Shown here: positions 1 to 7,974 of the stretch, piece by piece | How positions within the stretch are numbered: position 1 is the stretch's first letter | How the letters are laid out: the number at the start of each line of letters is the position of its first letter | Source of the DNA: Euzebya sp. | Lineage (GTDB): Bacteria > Actinomycetota > Nitriliruptoria > Euzebyales > Euzebyaceae | NCBI RefSeq assembly: GCF_964222135.1 | Contig: NZ_CAXQBR010000099.1 | Location: forward strand, 1-59,706 | Reading direction: 5' to 3' | Length of the DNA stretch: 59,706 bases | Made by a program: the position numbers and the translations under genes | Notes under the pieces: generated by a model | Databases searched by the model: none | What the model saw: only the letters and a program-made list of their open reading frames with translations | Told to the model about the DNA's origin: nothing

Positions 1-1
1 C

Positions 2-115
2 ACCGTCCTGACCGCCCGCCTCTTCCGGCATCCCGCCTGGACCGACCTGACCCACCACCTACGCCCCGCCAACACCATCGGGTTCGACCTGCGCGTTGCA
101 CAGGTCAACGGTTGA
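2..115 (+). CDS. C-terminal fragment of an unidentified protein, cut by the window edge
   Basis: An open frame enters from before the window and ends at TGA 113-115, giving 37 residues that finish with IGFDLRVAQVNG. I do not recognise the family. Its stop codon overlaps a 10-bp sequence (111-120) that recurs at 1335-1344, on the other side of most of the reverse-transcriptase remnant. It could be the tail of a transposase or an ordinary gene; too little is present to decide. Confidence 0.35.
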   Translation, partial: TVLTARLFRHPAWTDLTHHLRPANTIGFDLRVAQVNG

Positions 116-1158
116 CAACGCTACCGAACCGTCCGAACTCGATCAGCCGAGTCTTGTCCTCTGCCAGCTCCAGACCGAACTTCGCAAGCCGTTGCCGAAG
201 CTCACCCTGGAAGCGTCGTGCGTCACGTTCGCGTTGGAACCCAACAACGACGTCATCGGCATACCGCACGATGATCATGTCGCCGTTCGCATGCTGGTTC
301 CGCCACGCCTTGGCCCACAAGTCGAAGACGTGGTGTAGGTACACGTTGGCGAGCAGCGGCGAAAGTGACGCTCCTTGCGGTGTGCCCTTGCCCTCGTCTG
401 ACCAGTTGCCATCCTCGATGATCCCTGCGTCCAACCACTTGCGGATGAAGCCGCAGGACCCTCTTGTCAGCGATCCGGTGCTCCACGAACCGCAACATCC
501 ACTCCCGATCGATCTCGGTGAAGAAGCTACGGATGTCCGCATCAAGCACCCAGTTCACCTTCGTGCGTGTGAGCCCGACCGCGAGCGCGTCCAACCCGTC
601 ATGGGGGCCGCGCCCAGGCCGAAACCCATAGGAGAAGCCGACGAAATCCGTCTCATAGACCGCGTTGAGCACCTCAACGACCGCACGCTGGACGATCTTG
701 TCCTCCAACGACGCGATACCAAGCGGCCGCAACCGCCCGTCAGACTTGGGTATGTACACCCGCCGAGATGGTGCCGCCCTGAAACTTCCCCGATGCACCC
801 GACCATGGAGATCTTCCAGGTTGGCCTGGAGGTCCTGGCCGTACTGTTGCCATGTGACCTGATCCACCCCGACTGCAGCCCTCGGGTTGATCGCCCGATA
901 GGCCGCCCGCAGACGGGCCACGTCCACATGATGCAACAACGCGGTGAACCGCATCGTCTTGTCACTACGCGCTGCCTGGCGTACGCGATCCAAGCCCTGT
1001 GACACGCCTGTTCCGCCGCTGTGTGCGGGACGTGCTGACCTGTCCACGTTCCCCTCAGGCAGCCCCCTTCCCTCCACCACCTCCGCAACCGGTCGCCCGG
1101 CGTTGTTCGGCAGCTTCGCAGGTACTACGGGGCTGTCAGACTTCCCATGCCCGTTCAT
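105..1158 (-). pseudogene. Group II intron reverse transcriptase, frameshifted and 3'-truncated
   Basis: Group II intron RT/maturase proteins copy the intron and help it splice. The first part starts at 1158 with MNGHGKSDSPVVPAKLPNN and carries RT blocks such as PLGIASLEDKIVQRAVVEVL and GFSYGFRPGRGPHDGLDAL. The frame is lost near 447-450: one extra base turns the expected RLIRKWLDAG into RLHPQVV. The other frame continues through GTPQGASLSPLLANVYLH and the catalytic YADD to GLELAEDKTRLIEFGRF, then stops at 105. The residues that normally follow (RGEGKPETF and the X domain) are missing. Two independent lesions make this a dead gene. Confidence 0.85.
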
Positions 1159-1480
1159 CCTGGACGTACCACCTCAGTGTTCTCCAGACGGCCCACCGCA
1201 ACCTTCGCGACGGGCGGACACGGGATCTCCCGGTTCTCGCACATGGAGGCTCGGTACATGCACAGGATCTCCGACCGCGCCGGGTCCACCCACAGCTCGC
1301 GATAACGCTGTTGGCGATGTGGCCTTCCGCACTCGTTGACAACGTCGGCACCCGAAAGTCGATTTCGCGGCTCAATAGCCCAGCCTGCACCTACCCCTGT
1401 CAACGCTTCGCCAACGCCCTCACAGACGTCCACGCATGACTCGGGGCCACCGCGGGTCGCTACCCCTTCGGTGTAGAGCG
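105..1480 (-). mobile_element. Group II intron remnant (boundaries uncertain)
   Basis: The minus strand holds a damaged group II intron-encoded protein and upstream sequence that resembles the leader of such introns, including a stretch reading GAGAACCGGGAGATCCCGTG just upstream of the protein start. The 3' part (maturase X domain, domains V and VI) is absent, so the element cannot be complete. The 5' end is not fixed: a GTGCG motif, the usual intron start, ends at 1332, but only about 170 nt would then precede the protein, which is short for domain I. I therefore extend the call to about 1480 as an estimate. Confidence 0.5.
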
Positions 1481-1542
1481 TTTCCATCTCCTCCTCCATG
1501 CCGGTTTATCCCGGCGCTCCAACGAAGCCGACAGACCCTCGC
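1345..1542. other. Gene-free stretch between intron remnant and XPB gene
   Basis: No credible coding frame or strong terminator was seen on either strand. Part is probably domain I of the truncated group II intron. It also forms the 3' flank of the minus-strand XPB operon, which stops at 1543. Confidence 0.4.
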
Positions 1543-3213
1543 TCAGAGCTGGGTGACGTCCACGATGTCGTAGGTGTAGCCCTGCTCGGTGAGGAAGCGC
1601 TGGCGGTTGGCGGCGAAGGTGGCGTCGATCGTCTCCCGCGCGACGACGGTGTAGAAGTGCGCCTGCCCGCCGTCCGCCTTGGGGCGGATGATCCGGCCGA
1701 GGCGCTGGGCCTCCTCCTGGCGGGACCCGAACGCGCCGGACAGCTGGATGGCGACGTTGGCCTCGGGCAGGTCGATGGAGAAGTTCGCGATCTTCGACAC
1801 CACCAGCACGTCGAGGTCGCCGTCGCGGAACGCGGCGAACCGCTCCTCCCTGACCGCCTGCGAGGTCTGCCCGGTCACCAGCGGCGCGTCGAGGTGCGCG
1901 GCGACCTGCTTGAGCTGGTCGAGGTACTGCCCGATGACCAGCACCCGGTCGTCGCGGTGGCGGTCCATGATCCGGTCGACCGCCTTGAGCTTCGCCGGGG
2001 CGGTCGACGCCAGCCGGTACCGCCGCTGCTGGGGGGCCGAGGCGTACTGCATCCGGAGGTCCTCGGACAGGTCGACCCGGACCTCGGTGCACACCGCCGG
2101 GGCGATCCAGCCCTGGGCCTCGAGCTCCTTCCACGGCGCGTCGTACCGCTTCGGCCCGATCAGGCTGAACACGTCCTCCTCCCGCCCGTCCTCGCGGACC
2201 AGCGTCGCGGTCAGGCCCAGCCGGCGGATGGCCTGGATCCGGGCCGTCGCGCGGAACACCGGGGCGGGCAGCAGGTGGACCTCGTCGTAGACGATCAGGC
2301 CCCACGGCTCGCGGTCGAGCAGGGACAGGTGGGGGTGGGCGAGCTCCTCGTCGGCGTCCTCCGCCACACCGGGCTGACGCCAGGTGAGGATCTGGTAGGT
2401 CGCCACGGTCAGCGGCTTGGCCTCCTTGCGCTGCCCGGAGTACTCCCCCACGTCATCCGGGGTCAGGTCGGTCTTGTCGAGCGCCTCCGCGATCCACTGC
2501 CGCGCGGCGGACACCGACGTGGCGATCACCAGCGTCCGGGTGCCCGCCTGCACCATCGCCGCCAGCCCGATCACCGTCTTGCCGGCCCCGCAGGGCAGGA
2601 CCAGCACGCCGTTGCCGCCGGCGGCGGACCCGTCGGCCCACCAGGCCTGGACCGCGTCGCCCTGGTAGGGCCGGGGCGTCGCGGTCAGGTCGATCTGCAG
2701 CGCCGCGCCGTCGGCGTACCCCGCCTCGTCAGCCGGCGGCCACCCCAGCCCGACGAGGGTCCGCTTCAACGCCCCCCGGTCACCGATCCGCACGGCGTAG
2801 CGGTTGCCGTCCAGCCGTTCGCCGAGCAGGTCACCCAGCGGCTCGGCCAGGGTGTCGAGCAGCGCCGGCTCGTCCGTCGTCAGCGCCAGCCCGCCGGAGT
2901 CGAAGTCCCGCACCAGCCGGAGCCGGCCGTAGCGGCTGATCTGCTCGCCCACCTCGGCGATCACCGCTGGCGGCGGCGCGAACTTGGCCAGCGACGTGAG
3001 CGTCCGGACCGCCTCGTCCGCGGACAGCCCGGCCGCCGCGGCGTTCCACAGCGTCAGCGGGGTGATCCGGTAGGTGTGGATGTGCTCGGGCGCCCGGACG
3101 AGCTCGGCGAACCGGGACAGCTCGCCGCGGGCGTCGGCCGCCTTCGGCGACGACGTCTCGAGCAGCACGGTCATGTCCGCCTGCACGATCAGGGGGTTCA
3201 GGGGGTCGGTCAC
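1543..3213 (-). CDS. XPB/Ssl2-type DNA repair helicase (SF2)
   Basis: The 556-residue protein is an ATP-dependent 3'-5' DNA helicase of the XPB family, linked to nucleotide excision repair in eukaryotes and archaea and found in many actinobacteria (mycobacterial homologue Rv0861c). Seen motifs are Walker A PCGAGKT (207-213), DEVH (310-313), the XPB-specific RED motif (R340-E341-D342, followed by GRE), and motif VI QRLGRIIR (503-510). The N-terminal ~180 residues match the damage-recognition part of bacterial XPB. It starts at GTG 3213, which overlaps the stop of the upstream gene (GTGA), so the two are translationally coupled. It is a typical full-length bacterial XPB. Confidence 0.93.
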   Translation of the reverse strand: MTDPLNPLIVQADMTVLLETSSPKAADARGELSRFAELVRAPEHIHTYRITPLTLWNAAAAGLSADEAVRTLTSLAKFAPPPAVIAEVGEQISRYGRLRLVRDFDSGGLALTTDEPALLDTLAEPLGDLLGERLDGNRYAVRIGDRGALKRTLVGLGWPPADEAGYADGAALQIDLTATPRPYQGDAVQAWWADGSAAGGNGVLVLPCGAGKTVIGLAAMVQAGTRTLVIATSVSAARQWIAEALDKTDLTPDDVGEYSGQRKEAKPLTVATYQILTWRQPGVAEDADEELAHPHLSLLDREPWGLIVYDEVHLLPAPVFRATARIQAIRRLGLTATLVREDGREEDVFSLIGPKRYDAPWKELEAQGWIAPAVCTEVRVDLSEDLRMQYASAPQQRRYRLASTAPAKLKAVDRIMDRHRDDRVLVIGQYLDQLKQVAAHLDAPLVTGQTSQAVREERFAAFRDGDLDVLVVSKIANFSIDLPEANVAIQLSGAFGSRQEEAQRLGRIIRPKADGGQAHFYTVVARETIDATFAANRQRFLTEQGYTYDIVDVTQL

Positions 3214-5294
3214 GTCCGGCGCAGCCCCTCGGCCTGCAGCTCCTGGGCCAGCTCGAAGGGGTCCGGCGGCACCGCGTCGACCGACTCGGGGATCCCCGTC
3301 CCCTCGAGCGCCTGGCCGACCGACCGCCGCGGCGGCAGCGTCGCGCCGCCGGCGTCCTCGGCCACCGCGAGCAGGCCGCGCCCCCGCAGCGCGGCGATCA
3401 ACGCGTCGCGGCTCAGCGGGCTGACCGCGACCGTCGGGCTGAGCACCCGCAGCTTCGCCCCGGACACCGCCGCAGCTGCCGTGAGGTCCGCCGGGTCATC
3501 CCCGCGCAGGTACGACCCGATCGTGCCCGCGCGCAGCCGACCGTGGCGGGCGGCCACGTCGTCCACGGTGACCAGCACGTTGGCGGGGGGCGGGACCGAG
3601 GAGGCCGAGGTCAGGAAGTCGACGATCTGGTCGCGCGTCCGGCCGTCGGCCATGGCCTCGCCGACCTTCGCCGCGGTGATCCGCCAGATCTGGGCGCCGG
3701 CGTCGGACTCGAGCTCGGCGATCGCGGCGAGCTCCGCGGCGACGCGGGGTGCCAGGCCCGGCGGGGCGATGACGGAGTGGTCGGCCTGGACGACGACCTC
3801 CTCGGCGACCGGGCCCATGACCCGCTCCACCTCGGCCACCCCGCCGCGGCGCAGGGCGCGGGCCATCGCCGTGAGCCCCACCGCCCCGTCGGCCGGCACC
3901 AGGTCGAGCAGGCGCAGCGCCTGGACGATGGCGTCCGCGCCGTCCGGGCCGAGGGACTCGGGGTAGCGCCAGGCGCACAGGTCGGCCAGCGTGCCCGGGT
4001 CGACGCCGGTCCCCTCCTCGAGCGCGGCGAGGACGTCGAGGACCGCGTCGCGGTGCACCTGCGGCGGCGGCCAGACCACGTCGCCGTCCCAGCGGTTCGG
4101 CAGCCCGGCCTTCTCGTCGACGGTCGTGGCGTCCCGCCACGCCGCGACCAGGGCGGCCCACTGGCGGGCCGGCGGGTCAGCCGCGAAGTCGGCGGCAGCC
4201 GGGGTCGGCGCCCAGCGGTCGTCGTCGGTCTCACCCAGCAGGCCGAGGTCGATCGCCAGGTGCGTCAGCAGCCCGACGTCACCCGGGTCGACGCCGAAGC
4301 CCTTGGCCGCCGCGCGGATCCCGCGGACGCCGATGCCGCCCGACGCGAGGGCGGGGACCGGCTCGGTCGCCCAGTGCTCGAGGAGCAGGTGCAGCCGCCG
4401 CACCACGCGGGGGGTACCCGGCCCGGGGTCGTGCAGCGGCGCCGGCTCCACCCGCGGCGGGTGGAGCGGCCAGTCGTCGAAGAGGCGTCCGCGCAGCCCG
4501 ACGCGGAGGTCCAGCCAGCTGAAGGCCCGCTGGGCGTGGAGGTCGACCCCGGCCAGGCCGTGCTGCACCAGGGTGTGCAACGGGCCGCCGCGGCGGTCCC
4601 AGGGGTCGAAGGGCGGCAGGCCGAGGTCGGCGACGCGCTGGCTGCCGTGGTCCACCAGCAGGTCGAGGGTCCGGCGCAGGTCGGGATCGAGCCGCTCGTA
4701 CAGCCCCTCGGCCACCGACGGGCGGCGCAGGAGCGCCCCGACCAGCCGACGTCGGTCCTCGTGGCCGTAGGGGATCTCCTCGGCGCCGAGGCGCTGGAGC
4801 AGCACGTCGAGGTCGGACATCGACAGGTTCGACAGCGCGGAGTAGATCCGCATGCCCGGCAGCGGCACGTGCCGCATGACGCCCGGTCGCAGGACGAGCC
4901 ACTCCCCCTCGTCGTAGGGCTCGTGGACCAGCAGCAGCAGGCCGAGCGCCGACACGGCCTGGTCGAGCTCGCGCGCGTCGCCGGCCTCGGCCACCGCGGC
5001 CTCCCGCGACACCGCCCCGTCGTGGACCGCGGCGAGGACGAGCAGCTGGCGCTCGAGGCGGTTCAGCACGTCCACGGTGGCGCTGATCCCGCTGGAGGAC
5101 GCCATCATGACGCCGAGGTGGGTCAGGGACCGGTCGGTCCGTGCGACCGGCGTGCGGTGGTCGTGCGCGCTCGGTGCCAGCGGGCCGGCCCCGTCGAGGG
5201 ACTGCGCCAGGGCGGGCACCCGCTCGAGGAGCGCCGCCAGATCCGCCACCGGCATCCTGGCGAGCGCCGAGATCCGGTCCGATGAGGCCCGCAT
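3210..5294 (-). CDS. Helicase-associated domain protein, XPB partner (Rv0862c-like)
   Basis: This 694-residue protein is the actinobacterial gene that sits directly upstream of XPB (mycobacterial counterpart Rv0862c). It contains no Walker motifs. Its C-terminal half (from about residue 480, with LVVQADHSVIAPPGL-type sequence) matches the XPB/helicase-associated domain also seen at the N-terminus of XPB proteins, and ends with VDAVPPDPFELAQELQAEG. Its role is unknown; a DNA-binding partner or regulator of XPB is a reasonable inference. It starts at ATG 5294 and overlaps XPB by 4 nt. The PP2C gene is transcribed divergently from 5381, leaving an 86-bp intergenic region. Confidence 0.85.
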   Translation of the reverse strand: MRASSDRISALARMPVADLAALLERVPALAQSLDGAGPLAPSAHDHRTPVARTDRSLTHLGVMMASSSGISATVDVLNRLERQLLVLAAVHDGAVSREAAVAEAGDARELDQAVSALGLLLLVHEPYDEGEWLVLRPGVMRHVPLPGMRIYSALSNLSMSDLDVLLQRLGAEEIPYGHEDRRRLVGALLRRPSVAEGLYERLDPDLRRTLDLLVDHGSQRVADLGLPPFDPWDRRGGPLHTLVQHGLAGVDLHAQRAFSWLDLRVGLRGRLFDDWPLHPPRVEPAPLHDPGPGTPRVVRRLHLLLEHWATEPVPALASGGIGVRGIRAAAKGFGVDPGDVGLLTHLAIDLGLLGETDDDRWAPTPAAADFAADPPARQWAALVAAWRDATTVDEKAGLPNRWDGDVVWPPPQVHRDAVLDVLAALEEGTGVDPGTLADLCAWRYPESLGPDGADAIVQALRLLDLVPADGAVGLTAMARALRRGGVAEVERVMGPVAEEVVVQADHSVIAPPGLAPRVAAELAAIAELESDAGAQIWRITAAKVGEAMADGRTRDQIVDFLTSASSVPPPANVLVTVDDVAARHGRLRAGTIGSYLRGDDPADLTAAAAVSGAKLRVLSPTVAVSPLSRDALIAALRGRGLLAVAEDAGGATLPPRRSVGQALEGTGIPESVDAVPPDPFELAQELQAEGLRRT

Positions 5295-5380
5295 GTGGCG
5301 GCCGGATGCTATCGGCCAAGTCGGTCGGATTCATGACGTGGCTACCTCCCCACGCGGTTTCCGGTAATGATGGTCCCCAC

Positions 5381-6109
5381 GTGAAGATCGAATCCTTTGG
5401 GCGCACGGACGTCGGCAAGGTGCGCGAGCGGAACGAGGACCGTGCCCTGGTGGGTGAACGGCTCTTCGTCGTCGCCGACGGGGTCGGGGGGCACAACGCC
5501 GGGGACGTCGCCTCCTCCATGTTGGTGGCGCGCCTCGACGACCTCGACGTGCAGACCTTCGAGGCGCCCGAGCAGGCCCTCGAGGCGCTGATGGCGGCGA
5601 TCGTCGACGCGAACAGCCGCATCCACCAGCGCGCCGTCCACGAGCCCGAGCGGGAGGGGATGGCGTCGACCGTCACAGCCGCCCTCCTGTGCGACCACAC
5701 GATGGTCTTCGCCCAGGTCGGCGACACGCGGGCGTACCTGAAGCGCGGGGACGAGCCCATGCGCCGGCTGACGCCTGACCACTCCTTCGTGGGCGCGCTC
5801 GTGGACGCCGGCTACATCACGGCGGAGGAGGCGCGGACCCACCCGAAGCGCTCGGTCATCCTGAAGGCGGTCGGCCTCGAGCCGACCCTCCAACCGGAGG
5901 CCGGCGAGACCCTCCCCCTCCAACTCGGCGACGAGGTCGTGATGGTCTCCGACGGGGTCCACGGCGTCATCGACGACGCGACCCTCGAACGCCTGGTCCA
6001 CGACCGGCCCCTCGACATCGCCGTCGACGACGTGATCGTGGCCGCCCGCGAGGCCGGCGGGCCGGACAACATCACGATCGTGGTGGTCCGCGTCGTCGAC
6101 GACGGCTGA
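5381..6109 (+). CDS. PP2C-type serine/threonine protein phosphatase
   Basis: This 242-residue cytosolic metal-dependent phosphatase removes phosphate from Ser/Thr of proteins, opposing Hanks-type kinases (family of PstP and Stp1). Metal-binding motifs are all visible: RERNEDRA near the start, VVADGVGGHNAGD, GDTRAYL, MVSDGVHGVID and GGPDNITIVVVRV at the end. The in-frame start is GTG 5381 (VKIESFGRTD); nearby ATGs are out of frame. It is shorter than PstP because no membrane-anchored C-terminal domain follows. The next gene begins one base after the stop, so they are probably co-transcribed. No kinase gene lies in the window. Confidence 0.93.
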   Translation: MKIESFGRTDVGKVRERNEDRALVGERLFVVADGVGGHNAGDVASSMLVARLDDLDVQTFEAPEQALEALMAAIVDANSRIHQRAVHEPEREGMASTVTAALLCDHTMVFAQVGDTRAYLKRGDEPMRRLTPDHSFVGALVDAGYITAEEARTHPKRSVILKAVGLEPTLQPEAGETLPLQLGDEVVMVSDGVHGVIDDATLERLVHDRPLDIAVDDVIVAAREAGGPDNITIVVVRVVDDG

Positions 6110-6110
6110 C

Positions 6111-6848
6111 GTGGTGGACGCGGGCGGCGTGCGGACGCCGGCGCAGGTCCGGGCACAGCAGGCCCGCGGCGTGCTGCTGGCGTCGGCCGTGGTGACCGCG
6201 GCGCTGTGGCTGATCCCCGGCGGGGAGCTGGTCGGCTACCCCCTGGTGCTCGTGTCGACCTTCGTCCACGAGATGGGCCACGGGCTGGCGGCCCTGCTGG
6301 TCGGCGGCGACTTCGTGCAGCTGCAGGTCTTCGGCGACGCGTCCGGCGTGGCGCTGACCGCGACCGACGGCGACGCGATCGACCGGGCGGTGGTGGCCGG
6401 CGGGGGCCTGGTCGGCCCCGCCGTCGCCGCCGCCATCGGGTTCACCCTCGGGAGGACCGCCCGGGCGGCCCGCCTCGCGCTGCTGATCGGCGGCGTCCTC
6501 GGGCTCGTCGCCTCCGCGCTCTGGGTCCGTTCGCTGGTCGGCTGGCTGGTGGCCCTCGGCCTTGTCGGCGTGTCGCTCGCGGTCGCGCTGGTCCCCCAGG
6601 ACCGCTGGTCGCAGCTGTGGCTCGTCTTCCTGTCCGTCCAGCTCGGCTTGAGCGTGTTCAGCCGCGGCGAGTACCTGTTCGCGTCCGGCGCGGTGACCGG
6701 CGCGGGCGTCGGCCGGTCGGACTCCGCCGCCATCGCCGACGCGCTCTGGTTCCCCCACTGGTTCTGGGGTGGCGTCTGCGGGCTGATCAGCGTCGCGGCG
6801 CTCGGCTACGGCGCCTGGCTCTACCTGCGCGCGGCGGCGGATGCCTGA
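6111..6848 (+). CDS. M50B-like intramembrane zinc metallopeptidase
   Basis: The 245-residue polytopic protein has HEMGH at 53-57, the HExxH zinc site, inside a hydrophobic segment ([20 protein letters not shown]). At least five further hydrophobic stretches follow. This fits the Peptidase_M50B/site-2-protease-like family of small membrane proteins common in actinobacteria. No PDZ domain is present, unlike RseP/Rip1. Substrate is unknown. The start is GTG 6111, one base past the phosphatase stop, and the end overlaps the uracil-DNA glycosylase by 8 nt, so the three genes form a tight operon. A stabilised zinc-site relic without protease activity cannot be excluded. Confidence 0.8.
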   Translation: MVDAGGVRTPAQVRAQQARGVLLASAVVTAALWLIPGGELVGYPLVLVSTFVHEMGHGLAALLVGGDFVQLQVFGDASGVALTATDGDAIDRAVVAGGGLVGPAVAAAIGFTLGRTARAARLALLIGGVLGLVASALWVRSLVGWLVALGLVGVSLAVALVPQDRWSQLWLVFLSVQLGLSVFSRGEYLFASGAVTGAGVGRSDSAAIADALWFPHWFWGGVCGLISVAALGYGAWLYLRAAADA

Positions 6849-7512
6849 GTACGCGACGATCGACGAGGTGTCGCGAGCGGTGTCGACGTGTCGGCGCTGC
6901 CCGCGGCTGGTGGCCTGGCGCGAGGAGGTCGGGCGGGTCAAGCGGCGCGCCTACGAGGACTGGGACTACTGGGCGGCCGGGGTGCCCGGGTTCGGGGACC
7001 CGGACGCCGCGCTGGTGATCGTCGGCCTGGCACCGGCCGCGCACGGGGCGAACCGGACCGGGCGGATGTTCACCGGCGACCGCTCGGGCGACTTCCTGTA
7101 CGCCGCCCTCCACCGCGCGGGGCTGGCGAACCAGCCGACGTCGACCCACCGCGGCGACGGGCTCCGCCTGCGCGACGTGTGGATCACCGCGCCGGTCCGC
7201 TGCGCCCCGCCGAAGAACAAGCCGACGGCCGAGGAGCGGCACAACTGCGCGGACTACCTGGCCGCCGAGCTGGATCTGCTCGCGCCCCGCGCGATCCTGT
7301 GCCTCGGCCGGATCGGCTGGGACGCGGTGCTGCGGTTCCTCGACGCCCCGTCACCCAAGCCGACGTTCGGGCACGGCGCGGTGGCGGAGGTCGCGGGGCT
7401 CTCGCTCGTGGCGAGCTACCACGTCAGCCAGCAGAACACGTTCACCGGCCGGCTGACCGAGGCGATGTTCGACGACGCCCTGGGGACCGCGATCGACCTG
7501 GTACGGGACTGA
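6841..7512 (+). CDS. udgB: Family 5 uracil-DNA glycosylase (UdgB)
   Basis: The 223-residue enzyme removes uracil (and for this family also hypoxanthine or other deaminated bases) from DNA. The diagnostic family 5 active-site stretch [19 protein letters not shown] is at 62-80; it lacks the catalytic Asp/Asn of other UDGs, as expected. Four cysteines for a 4Fe-4S cluster are placed as in UDG4/5: C17, C20, C121 and C136. The C-terminal [15 protein letters not shown] matches the family's DNA-intercalation region. The start ATG 6841 lies inside the end of the M50B gene (8-nt overlap), which argues for co-transcription. It fits the general need to repair cytosine deamination in GC-rich DNA. Confidence 0.93.
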   Translation: MPEYATIDEVSRAVSTCRRCPRLVAWREEVGRVKRRAYEDWDYWAAGVPGFGDPDAALVIVGLAPAAHGANRTGRMFTGDRSGDFLYAALHRAGLANQPTSTHRGDGLRLRDVWITAPVRCAPPKNKPTAEERHNCADYLAAELDLLAPRAILCLGRIGWDAVLRFLDAPSPKPTFGHGAVAEVAGLSLVASYHVSQQNTFTGRLTEAMFDDALGTAIDLVRD

Positions 7513-7518
7513 TCCGAC

Positions 7519-7524
7519 TACGCT
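7519..7524 (+). promoter_or_regulatory. Candidate -10 element of a leaderless promoter
   Basis: TACGCT fits the actinobacterial -10 pattern TANNNT and lies 9 nt before ATG 7534, with no Shine-Dalgarno between. The same layout occurs before 54706, 56045 and 58118 in this window. No convincing -35 is visible. Confidence 0.4.
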
Positions 7525-7533
7525 CGGCAGTCG

Positions 7534-7953
7534 ATGCGTCGACTCCGCCACCGCCTGATCGCGATCGTCCTGCGCACGCCGCTGCACCCGACGATGTCGC
7601 GGCGGTTCATGCTGCTGACCGCCCTCGGCGACGTGCCGGTCGACCCGCCCACGACGCTGCGCTACGCCACCCACGACGGCGCCCACATCGTGCTCGGCGC
7701 CCCGGACGCGACGTGGTGGCGGGGGCTGTCGGCCGACGCGCCGACCCCGGCGACGGTGCGGTTCGCCGGCCGGTCGACGGCGATGACCGCCGTCCTCGCC
7801 CGCGGCGAGGCCCTCGACGAGGCCGTCCTCCGCTACCTGCAGAAGTACCCCGGCGAGTGGACCGAGCTGGGCGTGGACGCCGCCGCCGGCCCCGACGACG
7901 TGCGCGAGGCCGCACACGGCGCCGCGGTGGTGGTCTTCACACCGGTCAGCTGA
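7534..7953 (+). CDS. Small protein resembling deazaflavin/FMN-dependent split-barrel nitroreductases
   Basis: The 139-residue protein looks like the small split-beta-barrel family (DUF385/Ddn-like, F420- or FMN-binding) common in actinobacteria. The supporting pattern is an N-terminal basic helix, a Thr-Leu-Arg-Tyr strand, HDGAHIVLG, and WWRGLSADAPTPATVRFAGR, which corresponds to the family's position for the ligand-side Trp/Asn and barrel strands. The typical GRKSG-like phosphate-binding loop is not obvious, so cofactor binding is uncertain. It starts at ATG 7534 and probably uses a leaderless promoter. Substrate is unknown. Confidence 0.5.
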   Translation: MRRLRHRLIAIVLRTPLHPTMSRRFMLLTALGDVPVDPPTTLRYATHDGAHIVLGAPDATWWRGLSADAPTPATVRFAGRSTAMTAVLARGEALDEAVLRYLQKYPGEWTELGVDAAAGPDDVREAAHGAAVVVFTPVS

Positions 7954-7974
7954 CGGCGTTCAGCTGGAGGTCGG

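Noticed and set aside
1498-3966. Very long open frames opposite XPB and its partner, and similar ones opposite recCBD and sbcC
   Set aside because: They are mirror frames of real genes in GC-rich DNA, rich in Arg/Gly/Pro/Ala, with no recognisable domains or RBS.
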